From contig MNCI01030719.1 in NCBI GenBank assembly GCA_015680685.1, positions 10,937-74,936 on the forward strand: a stretch of DNA of 64,000 nucleotides, in the 5' to 3' direction. Both the position numbers and the translations under genes were made by a program. The notes under the pieces were generated by a model that was given only the letters and a program-made list of their open reading frames with translations, had not been told where the DNA came from and searched no databases. Source of the stretch: Gnetum montanum. Lineage: Eukaryota; Streptophyta; Gnetopsida; Gnetales; Gnetaceae. Below, in pieces: positions 41,930-54,653 of the stretch (position 1 is its first letter; the number at the start of each line of letters is the position of its first letter).

Positions 41930-43300
41930 AGGCAAAGGCTCTCCTTCTAGCACTAGAAACTATAGGGGCTAAAACGATTAGTGCTGAAGGGCCAAAAATT
42001 TCAAGGCCATAACAGTTTAACCCTAGATCCAATGAGCCTTAGAAAAGAATCTAGAGCACCTCAGACAGTCTGATAGATTGCTTGAAGATTTAGGGGATTT
42101 GTTACCATAATGTTAAAAGGAGATGTGTGTGAATGGGAAATTCCTAGTGTAAATAACTAAACGACAAAGAAACAAATAAAGTGAAATAATGGCCATAAAA
42201 ATATGCTTTAACTTTGTATTAAATATAAGAAATTTCAATGAAATAGTTTAGAAAATACAAGTTATAGGCTTTAAAAGCTTAGTAGCCTAAGAGATGTTCT
42301 TGGAATTCAATGCAGGATGTATTCTACAATGAGATTCATGCTTGAATGTCTTAGATGATCTACCATGGAACTTGATCTACAACTAGTTTTCTTTATCACA
42401 GTTGTTTACACTAAATAGAAGGTTGTGGTAGGTATAGACTTTTGAAATCCTCACTACCCCAAATGTCTCTAGTTTAGCCTGAATGCTCCAAATTTCCAAA
42501 AATTTCGAAATAGGTGCATGAAACTGGTTTAAATAGGTTGAAGCATTGCTGATTTCACACTACTAATTACTACACCATGTTAGATGATTCTAATGAGTAT
42601 AATTTGCAATATGTGAATGCCAACATAATTTGGATTTTGGCCCAAAATTCTAGCATAATTGTAATTTCTTGTCAACATATATGCCAGCATATAAGGACTT
42701 TAGCTTAAATCTACAACATAATTGGTATTTTCAATTACTTATATGCCAATGTATATGTCATTTTGGACATTTTTATGCTAGTGTAATTGGCATTTCCATC
42801 ACCCGAATTTGTAGCCTAGAAACCTCCAAAGTATATAGCTTTTCTTGCCAATGTTGGTAGCGTATTTATGCTATTTTCCTAGCATATAAGCTACCAATGT
42901 TTTGGCTTTTACTATCAAATTTTTGTAGCGTACTTACATTTTTGGCCTCTATATGCTAGCTTGAATGAGACCTTCAACTTATAAGTTTCAAATTACATCT
43001 TTGTACACTAGAAACTATTCAAATTAAGTTGGGGGGAAAAAAGCCATGAGGTGGGATTTCCAATGGGAAAATGGACACTTGTTTCTACCTTTGAAATTCC
43101 GATTAAACTACAATGTAAACACTCTAGCTATTAGGCCACATATGCTAATGCAAAATTTCTTTGGATTGTTTACAAATTTTCCTTTTCATCTCTTGCAAAG
43201 AGAGAAAACGATTAAGTTTCTTTAACATTTATAGAATTAACATATAGATGTTTTACATGACGTGAGTTATACTTACCATATGATGTAGAAAGCTTGAAAC
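41930..43300. other. LTR-like or leader DNA flanking the pararetrovirus
   Basis: AT-rich, with repeated tatgctagc/catataagct words at 42560-42970 resembling those left of the insertion (36700-37050) and at 26400-27700. Probably the continuation of the same host element that the pararetrovirus interrupted. No ORF. Confidence 0.35.
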
Positions 43301-46079
43301 TTGTTACCTTTATCCAATTCCAAATCTCTTTGTCATTCAAAATTGGTTTGCTTAATGGAGGAAACATCTGCAAAAGGTAAAGGTGGGATCTTTAACTATT
43401 GAAGTTCATCCCTTCCTCTATCCTCACTCCCCTATATTTCTTAACCTGTTTCATCAAAGTTTAGATCAAATATGTTAGAAAAAGACATACTTTCCTCATC
43501 CTTATTCATTTTCCTCTGATAAAAACAAGTCATGCAAGAAATATCTTTTCTCCATGCTTATACCTTCCTTCTAATCTTCTAGGATTGAAAGAAGGTTGGA
43601 ATGTAGCCACTTCTCTTTCCATTTCAATGCTATCCTATCTCGAGCAACTTTTCTAAAATAGTTGTGTTATTATCACATCATTTTTGGATAATTTTAAAAT
43701 TAGAAACTATGCTATACCAATGACACTTAGCAAAAAGATTACTTATTCATGCCTTTAATTTTTACTAGGAGACTTTGACTTTAGCGGTCTTGGTTGAGAT
43801 TTCTTTCTTAGAAAGATGTATCCTCTTTCTTAATCCATATCCTTGCCCAATAGTTTTGAAGATAGCCTTCAAAATTTCCTCCTTCCATGCTTCTTAATCT
43901 CCTCTTATTTTCTTCTAAATATCCTTAATGCTAAATGATTTTGATGACATAACCTCTTTTCAGGTCTTTAACATCAAAGTCAAAAGACTATCATCTTCAA
44001 TGCTATAACCTAACATCAAACTTTCCAAGTGTTGGCATAATAGGATCAGGAAGGTTATTTTAGAAGCAACATCAGCTTGCTTCTCTCCTCATCAAAAAAA
44101 TAATATCACCAAAACCTTTATTAAGTCATAATAAAATCCACAATTGAGTTGCTTGTTCACTATCTTCTTCTTTCCCTTCTTGTCCCCTTGAGGCATCTTC
44201 TCCATTTATTCTACTACTCCTTGATAGATCATTGATGCCTAGTTGGCTACTCTTCCTTGGGACATTGCTCCCTAAAATTCATACGACCACCTAGGGGCCA
44301 ACTTTTGCTTCCAACCAATCTTATTATAAAATAGTATTTCAATGAACAAAGGGTACAACTTCTTCAGGTCTTCATTTATTCTCTTATGTATATTGATGAC
44401 ATCTATCTTTGTTGATCTTGTCCATGACTAACAATTCTAATGAATCCAACCTAAAACTATTAATCTTTATTTCTCTCTCTGGAAATTCCAACCAATACCT
44501 AAGTGTAGTTGGATCCCAAGTGATAACAAAACTACCTTTTCTACTACATAACTCTTTATTAATCTAACACATTCTACTATACTAGGGTAGGAATGCTTTA
44601 ATCCTAAACCACAAAAAATTCTCACCTTGTTAAACCTACTAAAGTATTTTACTCACTATCCTTCAAATATCCACTTTTCAGTGTTTTTCTCTTTACTAGT
44701 AGATCTCACTTCAAAGTATTTAATGACTCCAATATCATCATCATTTATTTAAGCTAAAAATAAGCACATGCTACCATTACGTTCCTCTAACTAACAACAT
44801 CACCTTCTAACTTCAAAAATTAAAAAATACATTAAAAATTAATTATAACTACTTACTATTTAGCCTCAAGATGATTCTGGACCCCTTTAGCCATTCTACA
44901 TTTTTTCCATTGACTTCATCCCACAGTGGATGTTAATAAACTTGATATCATCATTGTTTATTTGAGCTGCAAATAAACATAGGCTATCATTAACTTCCTC
45001 TAACTAACAACATCATCTTCTAACTTCAAAAATTAAAAAATAAACTAAAAAATTAATTACAACTACTTACTATTCAGCCTCAAGATGATTCTTGACCCCT
45101 TTGGCCATTCTACATTTTTGTCATTGACTTCATCCCATAGTAGAGGAAGCCATCCATGGTTGCTATATTCATTCCAAAACTTGTACAATCTTAATACCTT
45201 ATCTTGAACATTGAAATGGGGTATTACTTGAGGTCTCCAATTTCAATGTTGGGAAGATCTTGCAACAAGCTCTACAATAATTCCAAATGATTGGAACTTT
45301 TCCTATATGGATCAACAAATCAACACAATAACTTCTAATAAAGTTTAATCAACATAAGACTTATTTAACCATGCTTAAAGTTTGAACTACTAACTCATCT
45401 CTCAACAAAACTTTAAGAACTTGGGGGTCGAACATTGCTATGAAAATTTGGATTTCTATATGTAATATGTTGTTGATACTAAACTATCAATACTCCCATC
45501 TCTCCATGTTGTTTTTCATGATTGGTGTTTAGATCAAGACAAAAACATGTGATGCATTGAGTTGAATCTTCTTGAAGAAAAATGACAATCTAATCTTCAT
45601 CATCTTCATGAATATCAAGTAGATATTTAGCATTATCACTTCAAACATATTAGAATTAGACATATTTATAAGGGTGACCTAGTTCTTGAATATTTTGTGA
45701 ACTTCAAAGATACAAAATTCCCTCCCAACTGGTAGGGTCCTTTCTAGGTGGTTTAGTCTCTATAAAATTGTTCCAACATTCTATATAAACTTGATAGGAC
45801 ATCAATTTCTAGATCCTATCAAGAAAAGCTACCTAAAGAGCTACTACATGTAGCTAACCTACAACATTAAATTTTCTAACTAGTCAAGATTGATCAAGTA
45901 TCTTTTAAGTCATAGTTTTCTTTTTATCAAAATTTTCTACTATAACAAAATATATACTACATCGACATAATAGGTTTTCTTTAAATTATATTTTTCTGAT
46001 TACTTCCCCTTCTCCATATCATATTTTACTATTTCTCTTGCTATTTTTCTCATATTTTCTGATGCTATCTATCTTGTTC
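43301..46079. other. Unassigned AT-rich region
   Basis: Fragments of coding-like minus-strand sequence (for example PPLSKPILNDKEIWNWIKV around 43360-43300) occur, but no family could be assigned. A LINE-like origin is possible but unsupported. It contains the ~210-bp tandem duplication described separately. Confidence 0.3.
44731..45141. repeat. Tandem duplication of about 210 bp
   Basis: 44731-44932 and 44944-45141 share the same order of words: 'tatcatcat', 'ttcctctaactaacaacatc', 'cttctaacttcaaaaattaa', 'tactta', 'cctcaagatgattct' and 'cattgacttcatccca'. By-eye identity is high (about 90%). Confidence 0.85.
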
Positions 46080-46960
46080 TACTCTATGTGCTAAGCATAA
46101 CCAATGAGGTTTTGAGTAACTAAATATCTCATTGCTTAATGTGAGGATGTAATTGATAATATTATTGAGTGGAATATAGAAAGATTACTTTGAAAGTATA
46201 TATGATATTCTTTTAGCCATACCATATGAAGGATTTATCCATGTCTCACTTCTATGGCATAACACCATCTTCATGAGAGGTGTATGGGTGATATTCTTTT
46301 TTCTCTTCTTTATTTTTTACTTTCTATTTTCATATGACATAATTTCTAATCTCATGTACTATATTTCTTGTTTTCTTCCTCTCATTTCATCTTCTATTTA
46401 TTTTCATTCCTCTCTATATTTAGCATTAGTAAGGATAAACAAGTATCTCTTCCCTAATGTAACAAGGAAGTGATGTAAGGTGATGTAAAGAGTATTAAAT
46501 TTGCATATGAGTGAGGTAAGGAAAAGGTCAACTTTAGAGATTTAGCCACATCCCATTTCTATGAAACATCACTTCACCATTGGTGTATCAATGATGTTCC
46601 TAACAAGCTTTTCCATACTTTTATTTCTTTCTATTTTAAGTTTTCACTATATCTTTTTCTTTCTCTATTCCTTTCTCTTCTTATTCTCTACATTGGTAAG
46701 GTGAAACAATTCTTTGCATTACTCTAGTGAGGAGGTGATTGAGAGAATTGAATTAGTTAGGAAGTTCTATATATGTATTTTCATATGTGCTTTTTGAGAT
46801 CAAGCCACAACCCAATTCTGTGGCATAGTACTCCACCATAGGTGTATTGGTAATATCCCATACATTCTCCCCATTCATTCCACTTTGTTCATTCCTCTTG
46901 TAGGTATCCAAGTCATGTCTTTTCTTGATGGATTCTCCCTTATCTTTTTAGTAGTATCCA
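46080..46960. repeat. Three degenerate ~260-305-bp tandem units
   Basis: Each unit has a block like 'ccacatcccatttctatgg', then 'cat...cacca...ggtgtat...gatatt'. The blocks begin near 46233, 46547 and 46805. A C/T-rich stretch (ttctttctctattcctttct) and an 'attggtaagg' block follow the first two. Origin unknown. Confidence 0.7.
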
Positions 46961-49320
46961 TTAAGAGGAGGCGATGTTGTACCCACTTTCATTTTTTCTA
47001 CATAAGTTAGAGTTCTAGGTACATTTCATGACTTTTAGTTCAAAGTCCTCTTCAGTAATCTAGATTCAATGTTTGTCATCATCTACAATGTAGTTTTAGT
47101 ATCTCCATCTTTAGCTTATCAGAAGTAATATCTCATGTCATCAATGACATCATTTTTGTTCTCTATTTTTGTGGCTTCCATATTTAACATTTGGCATTGT
47201 TTCTAGCATCAATTTTTTTTTCAACTTTTAAACATCTAACATTAATCTCACATTTGAAGTCCAATGTTAAATTTCACTTTTGCAAAAAATTAGTTTTTTA
47301 ATGTCCAACATCAATATTTCATTTTATGTTTGACATTAATTCTCACATTGACTATTTATATGTCACTTCTCATATCTAGAATTTTTCAGAAAATTCTAGA
47401 AGATTCTATGGACCTCAATGCATTATTCCGTTATGAACTATGAGATGTTTTGGCTTATAAATAATAGAATACTTACCAAAAAAAAGGGGTTGGTTGGCAT
47501 CTGTTAACATCTAGTTAACTTTTTGCTGATTAATATATCCTTAGAATTCTTCTTAGTTATCTCTACTAGTAAGTGTTGTTGGCTTTTTGCTTGTTGGTGA
47601 TTTAAAAATCCTTTTCCAAACATTGTACCTTTGCAGAACAACTATTTTCTTGCTAAATAAATTAGTTCCTATGATATCCCGTTCATGTTATCCTCCAGAT
47701 ACATGGAGAGTTACTCTGAATCAAGTCAACAAATCAATGTGATCTAATCCTCTACTAGGTCAATCATTGAATCTACAAATGTGCTTATCAAATCTCACTA
47801 GGTATATACATTGAAGAAGAAGTAAGAAAACATAGCTTCTTGTTAGATACCTGTAATCCCTAGTACATCTTCTAGAGTAACGAGCCAAGCCAAATTCATT
47901 GCTGGATTACTTTAATAATTATCTTTCATTGTAGAGAAGTCACCTCATCTATGACTGACTCATGAGTTTTATTTGTGGAGGAATGATTCAAAAGTCAAAA
48001 GATCATTAAGACATAAAATAATTAAAATCAAATCCAATCAATTCCGATACTTTTGATTGTCACTCATAAGTAAAAACATAATTTATTATCCTAACTTCTA
48101 ATATTAAGTTCAAGAGTAAAAATTAATAATTAAATCAAATTGAAATCTTAAATACAAGCATAGATTATGAGGATTACAAGGGAGACTTCACCTAATCTCT
48201 AATTTTTCCTTACTATTTCCACAGTGTAGCAACCTTGACATCCCAACAATGGAATCCAATGGTCTATAGTTGCCACAAAGCTCAATAAGTCCTCACTTAA
48301 AAATTCTTCAAAGTAAATTGATTTCAACATGATGTGGGTTCTCTTGGTTATTGATTCTGGGTATTTTTTTTGGGTGTCCCCTAGGTGCCCAATGGATGCC
48401 CATTGCTAGTTATAAAGTTAAATGTCTTATTTATACTTCAATAGTGTTTTAAAATAAGTATTTTAATAATATATTGATATGAAAGAATTCGATACTAATC
48501 CATGAGAATTGATGTTATTGGCTAGTTTGGCATCCTTATGTCTTAAATCAACATGGAAGCCACATCTTCCATGTGCAGATGCTTCACTCCACATGTTCAC
48601 CATCCATGTCAATGTTGTTGATGAGATTAGTACTATGAATATGCCACTAGGAAAACCCACAGGTAGGTGCATGGTTGTTGGCATTCATTGGTAGTGAAAA
48701 CCTTCCCAACAACATTACTTCTAGAAGCAATGCTTCCCACCTATAGAAACTAAGAAACTTTCAGCATCTATTACATTTTCATCCACTGCATTGTCATCAG
48801 TGCCTTACAAAATTACGCTACAACACATAACAATTTTATCTTAGGAATATTTTTTTCCATATATTAATTATTATCATTATTTTAAAACATTCCTAGCATG
48901 TATTTTAAATCATATTTCTTATGCATAAAGTATTTAAACATTTAATCATAATACACCTAAAAATCTGGTCAAAAAAGTTATTACCATTCCAATTAGCGAT
49001 TTCCACCATAGTCCAAACAAAGCGCACACAATACTTGTCAACAAAACATGCACATAAACACACAGAAAGACTTACAATCCTTAACGCAAAAACTCAAGGA
49101 GAAGTGGTTTGTTACAAGCTAATTGGTTCATCAAAGCACCAATTACATAGTTTCTTTTTTTGTAACTTCTATTTCAAAATATACATGTTTTGCAACTTAC
49201 CTATGTATCCATTTTCTGGATTTAGTATCTAAGATGCATCTACATTTTCATAGGAGATACTAACTCTTACCGTACATGCACCAACTAGAGTAACCCAGCT
49301 TCAAACCATACCTTTTATGC
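46961..49320. other. Unassigned AT-rich region
   Basis: No gene recognised. A 61-codon plus-strand frame at 48509-48694 overlaps a 73-codon minus-strand frame; neither has a known motif. Repeated 'aacattaat...ctcacat' words occur at 47220-47350. Confidence 0.3.
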
Positions 49321-49321
49321 A

Positions 49322-49378
49322 GGTTGACATGTCAACTATTTCTAGCATTGTTCGAATTCTTAATGCAGGATTCATTGC
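49322..49378 (+). other. Candidate internal exon
   Basis: 57 bases open in one frame (VDMSTISSIVRILNAGFIA) bounded by a good acceptor (ccttttatgcag) and a consensus donor (GTAAGT). Length is a multiple of three. No family recognised. Support is only splice-site quality and position in a less decayed stretch. Confidence 0.25.
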
Positions 49379-49770
49379 TGTAAGTATTCATTTTCTTTTT
49401 TAAGTTCTTAAAACAGCATTGTAATTTTTTGTGAGGGATGAAGGCAAAGCATGTTTGAAAAGGTCTTTAAAATTCAGATATTGTGCAAACTAAGAGGTTC
49501 ATGGTTTTGATTTATTTTCTCACAATTCGCAACCATAAAAGAAGGCACACTATTTTCATTCCTAAATCAAGAAAACAAAGAAACAGAACAAAAAAGAGTG
49601 GTTACCCATAAAACTTTATTTGTTGATATATTTTTTTCTCTATATCCTTTTTACAAAACCAAAGTAAAGTTATCTAAACAGTTCACCAGTTCATTTAACA
49701 GTAACCAAATCATTTCCATGTTTGAAGATAATTTAACGATAATTTTTGGTACCAATTTTTCTTTTCTGGA

Positions 49771-49900
49771 ACAGGAAGAAAGCAGACTTTATTAATAAAA
49801 AAATTTGGATGCAACTGTGGTTTTCTTCCGGAAGCCTGGGCCTCATCTTCACCGTTGTATTTTTAGCACTTGTCACAACACAACACAACCCAAGCTAAAC
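49771..49900 (+). other. Candidate terminal exon with a membrane segment
   Basis: After an acceptor-like 'cttttctggaacag', one frame reads KKADFINKKIWMQLWFSSGS, then LGLIFTVVFLALVTTQHNPS and a stop at 49898-49900. The hydrophobic run of about 17 residues could span a membrane. The surrounding 49800-50250 has more G+C and CpG than neighbouring DNA, hinting at low-copy sequence. Not recognised; could be chance. Confidence 0.25.
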
Positions 49901-50238
49901 TCTTACTTGGTAAATGCTGGTTAGCGTTTTGCTGCTCCTACTTGCTTGCCTTTGCCTTTTCCTGTACCCTTGTCCATGTACTGATAGTTGAGCTCGTTGG
50001 CTGTCACTGGCCATAGCCATTGCTGATGTCATTTTATGCAACTTGCATTTTCTTCCGTTTGAAAACATGACACATGAGATGTACTGGTCTGCTGGTCTGC
50101 TCAGATAATAGCTTTAGGACCGTCGGGTGAAGGGCGTGGGGGGTTGGAGGTGGCAGTGGGTTGGGGGTGGTGACACAAAATTGGGAAACTTTTATATGTT
50201 TCTCCACGTTTTAAAACACGTTTGTCCATTGGACGCCA

Positions 50239-50335
50239 TTCATTTTATGTAGATTAGAACTAACATTATGGTTGTGTCGTTTACTGNTTCATTTTATGTA
50301 GATTAGAAGTAACATTATGGTTGTGTCGTTTACTG
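50239..50335. repeat. 48-bp duplication flanking N at 50287
   Basis: 50239-50286 and 50288-50335 are the same sequence with about one mismatch. They meet at a single N. Probable unmerged contig overlap. Confidence 0.85.
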
Positions 50336-51004
50336 TTGAATTTTATGCTTTTCGTCTCAAGCGCATTTAAATTTAAACATATAAAGTCTTTGGCGTTGGT
50401 TAGCATTCATGCAAGCTAATTCATGCTTTCATATTTCCCTAGTTTTGAAATCATTGTAATAGCTTTCATATTAGCAAAATTGTCTTTTTTATGCTTTTCC
50501 ATACTTTGTTTACTTTGATTGAAATTTTATGAGCCAACCAATAGTATGCAAAGCATTAATTACTTTCAAGGAGAAAAGCATGTGAGCTGACCATCTAAGC
50601 TTATGCTTCAATTTGTTGAATATTATTCACCACTAAGGGATATAAGTGCCCTTCTTTAATAATGATAGTGGCCTAAAGTGTTCAATAATCTACTCTTACA
50701 ATAACAAGAAGGAGTTTTTTTTTTTATCATGAGTTAACCATGTTCTGATCTTTAAAAAAGAACCATTATAAGCATCTTCAAGCCATCATTACCTCACAAT
50801 CAAGTTCGAATCATTAAGATAGAAGATAAGCAAAGAATAAAAGGTTTTCAAAGTTTCAAATAGGTCATGGAATGACACAATTAATGCTAACATATTATAT
50901 CCCTTTTTCCCCCTAATTTCAAGATAAAATATTATGATACCAAATTTTACATCATGTACATGTAATTGCTATGTGTCTTCCTATTTTTCACATGCATTTA
51001 TTAT

Positions 51005-51950
51005 TAATAAGTGGCGAGGTACCCCTACACTAAACCATAGAAATATGAGCATTTCACGCATGATTCAATCGAACTCCACAGATGGACTAGTTGTGGTGTC
51101 TAGACAGTTATCCTTAGGTCGCAGTTCGTTGTCTTCCCATCTAGACTAGTGTTAACTTTGCCATGTATGGTTTAGTCCAGAGTGAGGTGTATGATATGTT
51201 CCTATGCGAACGCTACTCTTGGGTATGATGGTAAATAAGATTAACTAAGCTAAGAGAGAAATGGTGAGAGAGAATCTAAGCTAGCCTAAGTGTGATAAGT
51301 ATCCATTCCTTAATCATTCGTACACATCTTGGACCTCGTGCATGACTACCACTAGGATTACCAAGCATAGATCCTAGGTACGCTACTCGATTACCAAGTA
51401 GTCACACTTAAATGCTCGTGATCAAGTCGTACTCATTCTGTGTTTAACAGGAGTTGTAGGGTGAGAGATGTTAACTAAGAAAATAGTAAATAACAAATAA
51501 ATAAATAATTAATTAATTAAACTAAGTGAATGTTGCAATGATAAAGTAATCTCGATCTTTATTTTTGGTCATGTGCGTGTCCAAATACGTCACACTAAAA
51601 TAAAGGATGCCATACAATTACAATCACCACACTGCAGGCATACACTGGGAAATAATTCTAACTCTAAGAAGAAAACACTGTAAGAGTTTGGGTAAGGAAC
51701 TAAGACTTAACTCCTAGAACAAGGAAAACCGCCTCTTATTTATAGAAATTGAGGCAGGTTGCGATATCGCGTAAAAGATATCGCGGATGTGATATTTCAT
51801 ACACGATATCGCAGCTAATGTGATATCCGTGATACGATATCATGACTACAATATGGAGGGTCCGATAACTGGGCCTGATAAACCATATCTTGTATGAGGG
51901 CTCTGATAACATGGCTTCGATAACTGGGCCTGATAGACCATGACTCATCA
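51005..51950 (-). mobile_element. Element 6 3' LTR (Athila-like)
   Basis: 946 bp. The plus-strand start TAATAAGTGGCGAGGTACCC corresponds to TGATGAGTGGC with two G to A changes; the end is GACTCATCA. It shares the TATA box (near 51738) and a CGATATCG-type palindromic region (51755-51850) with element 1 LTRs. It also has a distinct repeat of 'gataactgggcctgata' (51864 and 51919). The polypurine tract lies on the right, so this is the 3' LTR of a minus-strand element. Confidence 0.85.
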
Positions 51951-52395
51951 TACCCCCACAACTAAATAACATCTTGTTGTCGAGTCAAAGAAAGTGAGGA
52001 ACAAGTTCAATTGATTACACAGTGGATAGGTATGGGATTATTGACTGACTAGGAATTTATTTATGCTGTAGTGGAGAATTAAACAAAATTTGTACACAGA
52101 CACAAAAGACAAAACTTGTGGAACTCATGGGGTTCTAGGTAGCGGTGGCTCCTCTATGGGTGCCTCTTCTTTGTCCTGCATGATCAAGCTTCTGAGATTG
52201 TTACCGTTGAAGAAGCGCTTGACGTTTTTCCTCTTCTACCCAAGGGTTATGAGCCATCCATGCTAATGTTCCAATGTTTGATGGTGTCGGCACATTCCAT
52301 AAACATGGAAATTTTGGGAACACTTGATTGGCATTGACATGTTATGCCACAAACAGCTGTTGTTCCTCTTCATAGGCTTAGGCCCTCACCTTTTC
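51951..52395 (-). pseudogene. Element 6 polypurine tract and ORF2 C-terminus
   Basis: 51951-51962 is the tract (minus: ttgtgggggta). Upstream on the minus strand, about 52310-52200 encodes FPCLWNVPTPSNIGTLAWMA and PWVEEEKRQALLQ. This aligns with the end of ORF2 in element 2 (PCPWDVPILTHIGEV; RSKEEKMKALLDAF) and element 5. Element 5 has its own copy of this end at about 55010-54890, so this is a separate element, cut off near 52395. Confidence 0.7.
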
Positions 52396-52719
52396 ACTTT
52401 TTGCTTGGATAGATTATGCAATAACAAGAGTTCCATGATGGATGCGAAGTGATTGTGCCTCCTGCTCTACATGTTCTGCATGAAGTCCTTGACCTCTGCC
52501 TCCCCCTAGTCATTCGGTAGCACCTTGAGAAGGTCCTCCTTGTTTTCTTCTTGAAGTCCTTGATGTGAGTGAAATTACAAAAATAAATCCTTTTTCTCAT
52601 ACAAATTCCATCCAACTCTATCAAACTTCTAAAAATGATGAAGAAATCCTGAAGATACCTTGTCTTATCATTAGCATGATGGATTTTGTCTAATTGATCC
52701 ACCATCTTTAAGGGAGGAT

Positions 52720-53260
52720 AAAGATATAAATGAGATCCTATCCCTTAAAACATTAAAAGGTGTGCCAAATCCTAATGACATATCCATTGAACATGTTCTT
52801 AGAAAAGCTATATTCAATGACTCACCAATATTTAGACATATTAAACCTAAGATTGAAATTTATATGAAAGAAAAACTTGATAAACTTCTAGGATAAAAAA
52901 TTATTCATCTTATGAAACATTCAAATTTAGTGCCTAGTAGAAAACAAACAACCAAATTATGATTAGGTCTTGATTTTCATAATCTTAATCATCGACGAAT
53001 TCTAAAATGATGGTTTAATACAAAATATGTAGCTAAAAGTTTTCAAGTGGGAAACCTAGTCCTTAAGAGAGATAGAGCATCTAGTTAAACTAGCCCTTAA
53101 ATTAAGTTTTCCCTTATGTGGTTAAGTCCATTCCAAATTGTAGATGTCATTGCCCTCAATGTGTACAAAGTTGTTGATTTGCAAGAGCATAGGTTGTATA
53201 GGAATTTTAATGCATTTCACTTAAAGAATTTCTACTCAAGTGCCCCACATGGACACCTAG
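52720..53260 (+). pseudogene. Gypsy fragment joining RT start to integrase end
   Basis: 52840-53010 encodes RHIKPKIEIYMKEKLDKLLG and LGLDFHNLNHRR, like the start of a Ty3/gypsy RT. From 53035, FQVGNLVLKRDRA, WLSPFQIVDV, YKVVDLQEHRLYRNFN and FHLKNFYS match the integrase C-terminal domain. The roughly 3 kb that should lie between (RT core, RNase H, integrase core) is missing, so this is an internal-deletion product. It is on the strand opposite to elements 5 and 6 and of a different family. Confidence 0.6.
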
Positions 53261-53269
53261 TAGTTTTTA

Positions 53270-54640
53270 GTTGCATGTTTTCTTTCTCTTCACTTTGTAT
53301 TTCATTTGTATAAAGTTGCATTTGCATATTTTCTTTGAATTTTCATCATTTCTTTCTTAGCATATTGGTTTGATTTTTGTATTCTTCATATGATTTTAAT
53401 AATCATTATGGTCATTTGAGTTACTAGACAGTGGGTCATCTTAACACCATTTGAAAATAATGTAAGTATAATATAATATATACTATTACTATAATGATAT
53501 ATTTCACTAATGTTACATAAAGTCTACTTTATATTATATATTTCAATAATGTTATGATTCTTCCTAATCGATCCTAAGGTTTTAGTTTATTTGTTATGTT
53601 GGATTATGAAGCATGGGATTTATACTAACTTATCATGTAATCAACATGATCATGTGAGTGTAGGACATGTGATGTTGAAGAATGATTAGTTATAATTACT
53701 AGGTGACTTTGGAAAACTCCATTTCCCCCTCTCATAAGCTCTAGCCCTCAGGTGTGATGATCCATGGCTACCTTGTGAACAATGGGGTGAAGTGTGCTCA
53801 TTTCTACTTGAGAACCCTTAGCCACCCATGAGACCTACTATGATGTCATTAAAGTGTAATCAAAGGCACATACATGAGGGTTGAATTGCACCATGGGTAA
53901 AGTTTTTGAAAGGATCATGTTCTTTGGCAGTGCAGCTAATTAGCTAGACTTGTATTAGAATTCCTACCTCAAAAATGAAGTACACCATGAGAAAAGCTTT
54001 CTCAAAATTAAAAAAAGAGGAATGAGGACCATGTTTATTGGTGATGTAATAAGTTCTTGGGTGTGATTGGGTCTAGCAGAAATCCTCACCCTAACCTCCA
54101 TTTCCCCTTTTGAATGTATTTCCAATTTTTTTTTTTTTAAAAAGGAAAACTTTGAAAGTTCTAACTTACTATGATGTAACATGAGCCTGTCCTCCTCATT
54201 AAATTTTATAAAATTCTTATGCTCAAAATAGTCTACATACCTTTTACTTTTACATTGTGAAAAAATTGGAAATAGGATGTTAATCATATAATTATTTATA
54301 TATCTATAAATCTATGTAGTTAAAATAATAAAATTATATATTTAGATTTTGATTAAATAAGATGGTGTAGTTTGGGTGGCCCATGTTTGGGTTTCTTTTG
54401 ATTATTTGGTTATTTTAATCATGTTTAGATCACTATAGTTTGCTTTTAAGCTCCATTTGCTTATTTTGTGATGTTTTTTATTCACTATCTATTACATTTC
54501 CTCTAAAACTTTCATAGTTTTTGTTGCTCCTTGCGCTTGCATGCAATTTGTAGTTTGGGAGCTAGGTGTTGAGGCCAACCTCATCAATGCTAGGCATGGG
54601 GATCAACCCACATGTAAATCATTATAGATGCAAAGTAGTA
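53270..54640. other. AT-rich DNA without visible genes
   Basis: No ORF with recognisable motifs. Short TATA/ATAT-rich stretches at 53460-53560 and 54290-54350. Separates element 6 from element 5; may be the flank or remainder of the gypsy fragment. Confidence 0.4.
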
Positions 54641-54653
54641 CAACTTTTTGGAA

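Noticed and set aside
43300-46079. LINE-type reverse transcriptase on the minus strand
   Set aside because: Only vague coding-like phrases; no endonuclease or FADD motif could be located.
51005-54640. Treating 51005-51950 as the 3' LTR of element 5 with a 2.5-kb insertion between
   Set aside because: The ORF2 C-terminal motif occurs twice (about 54950 and about 52250), so two separate copies are needed.
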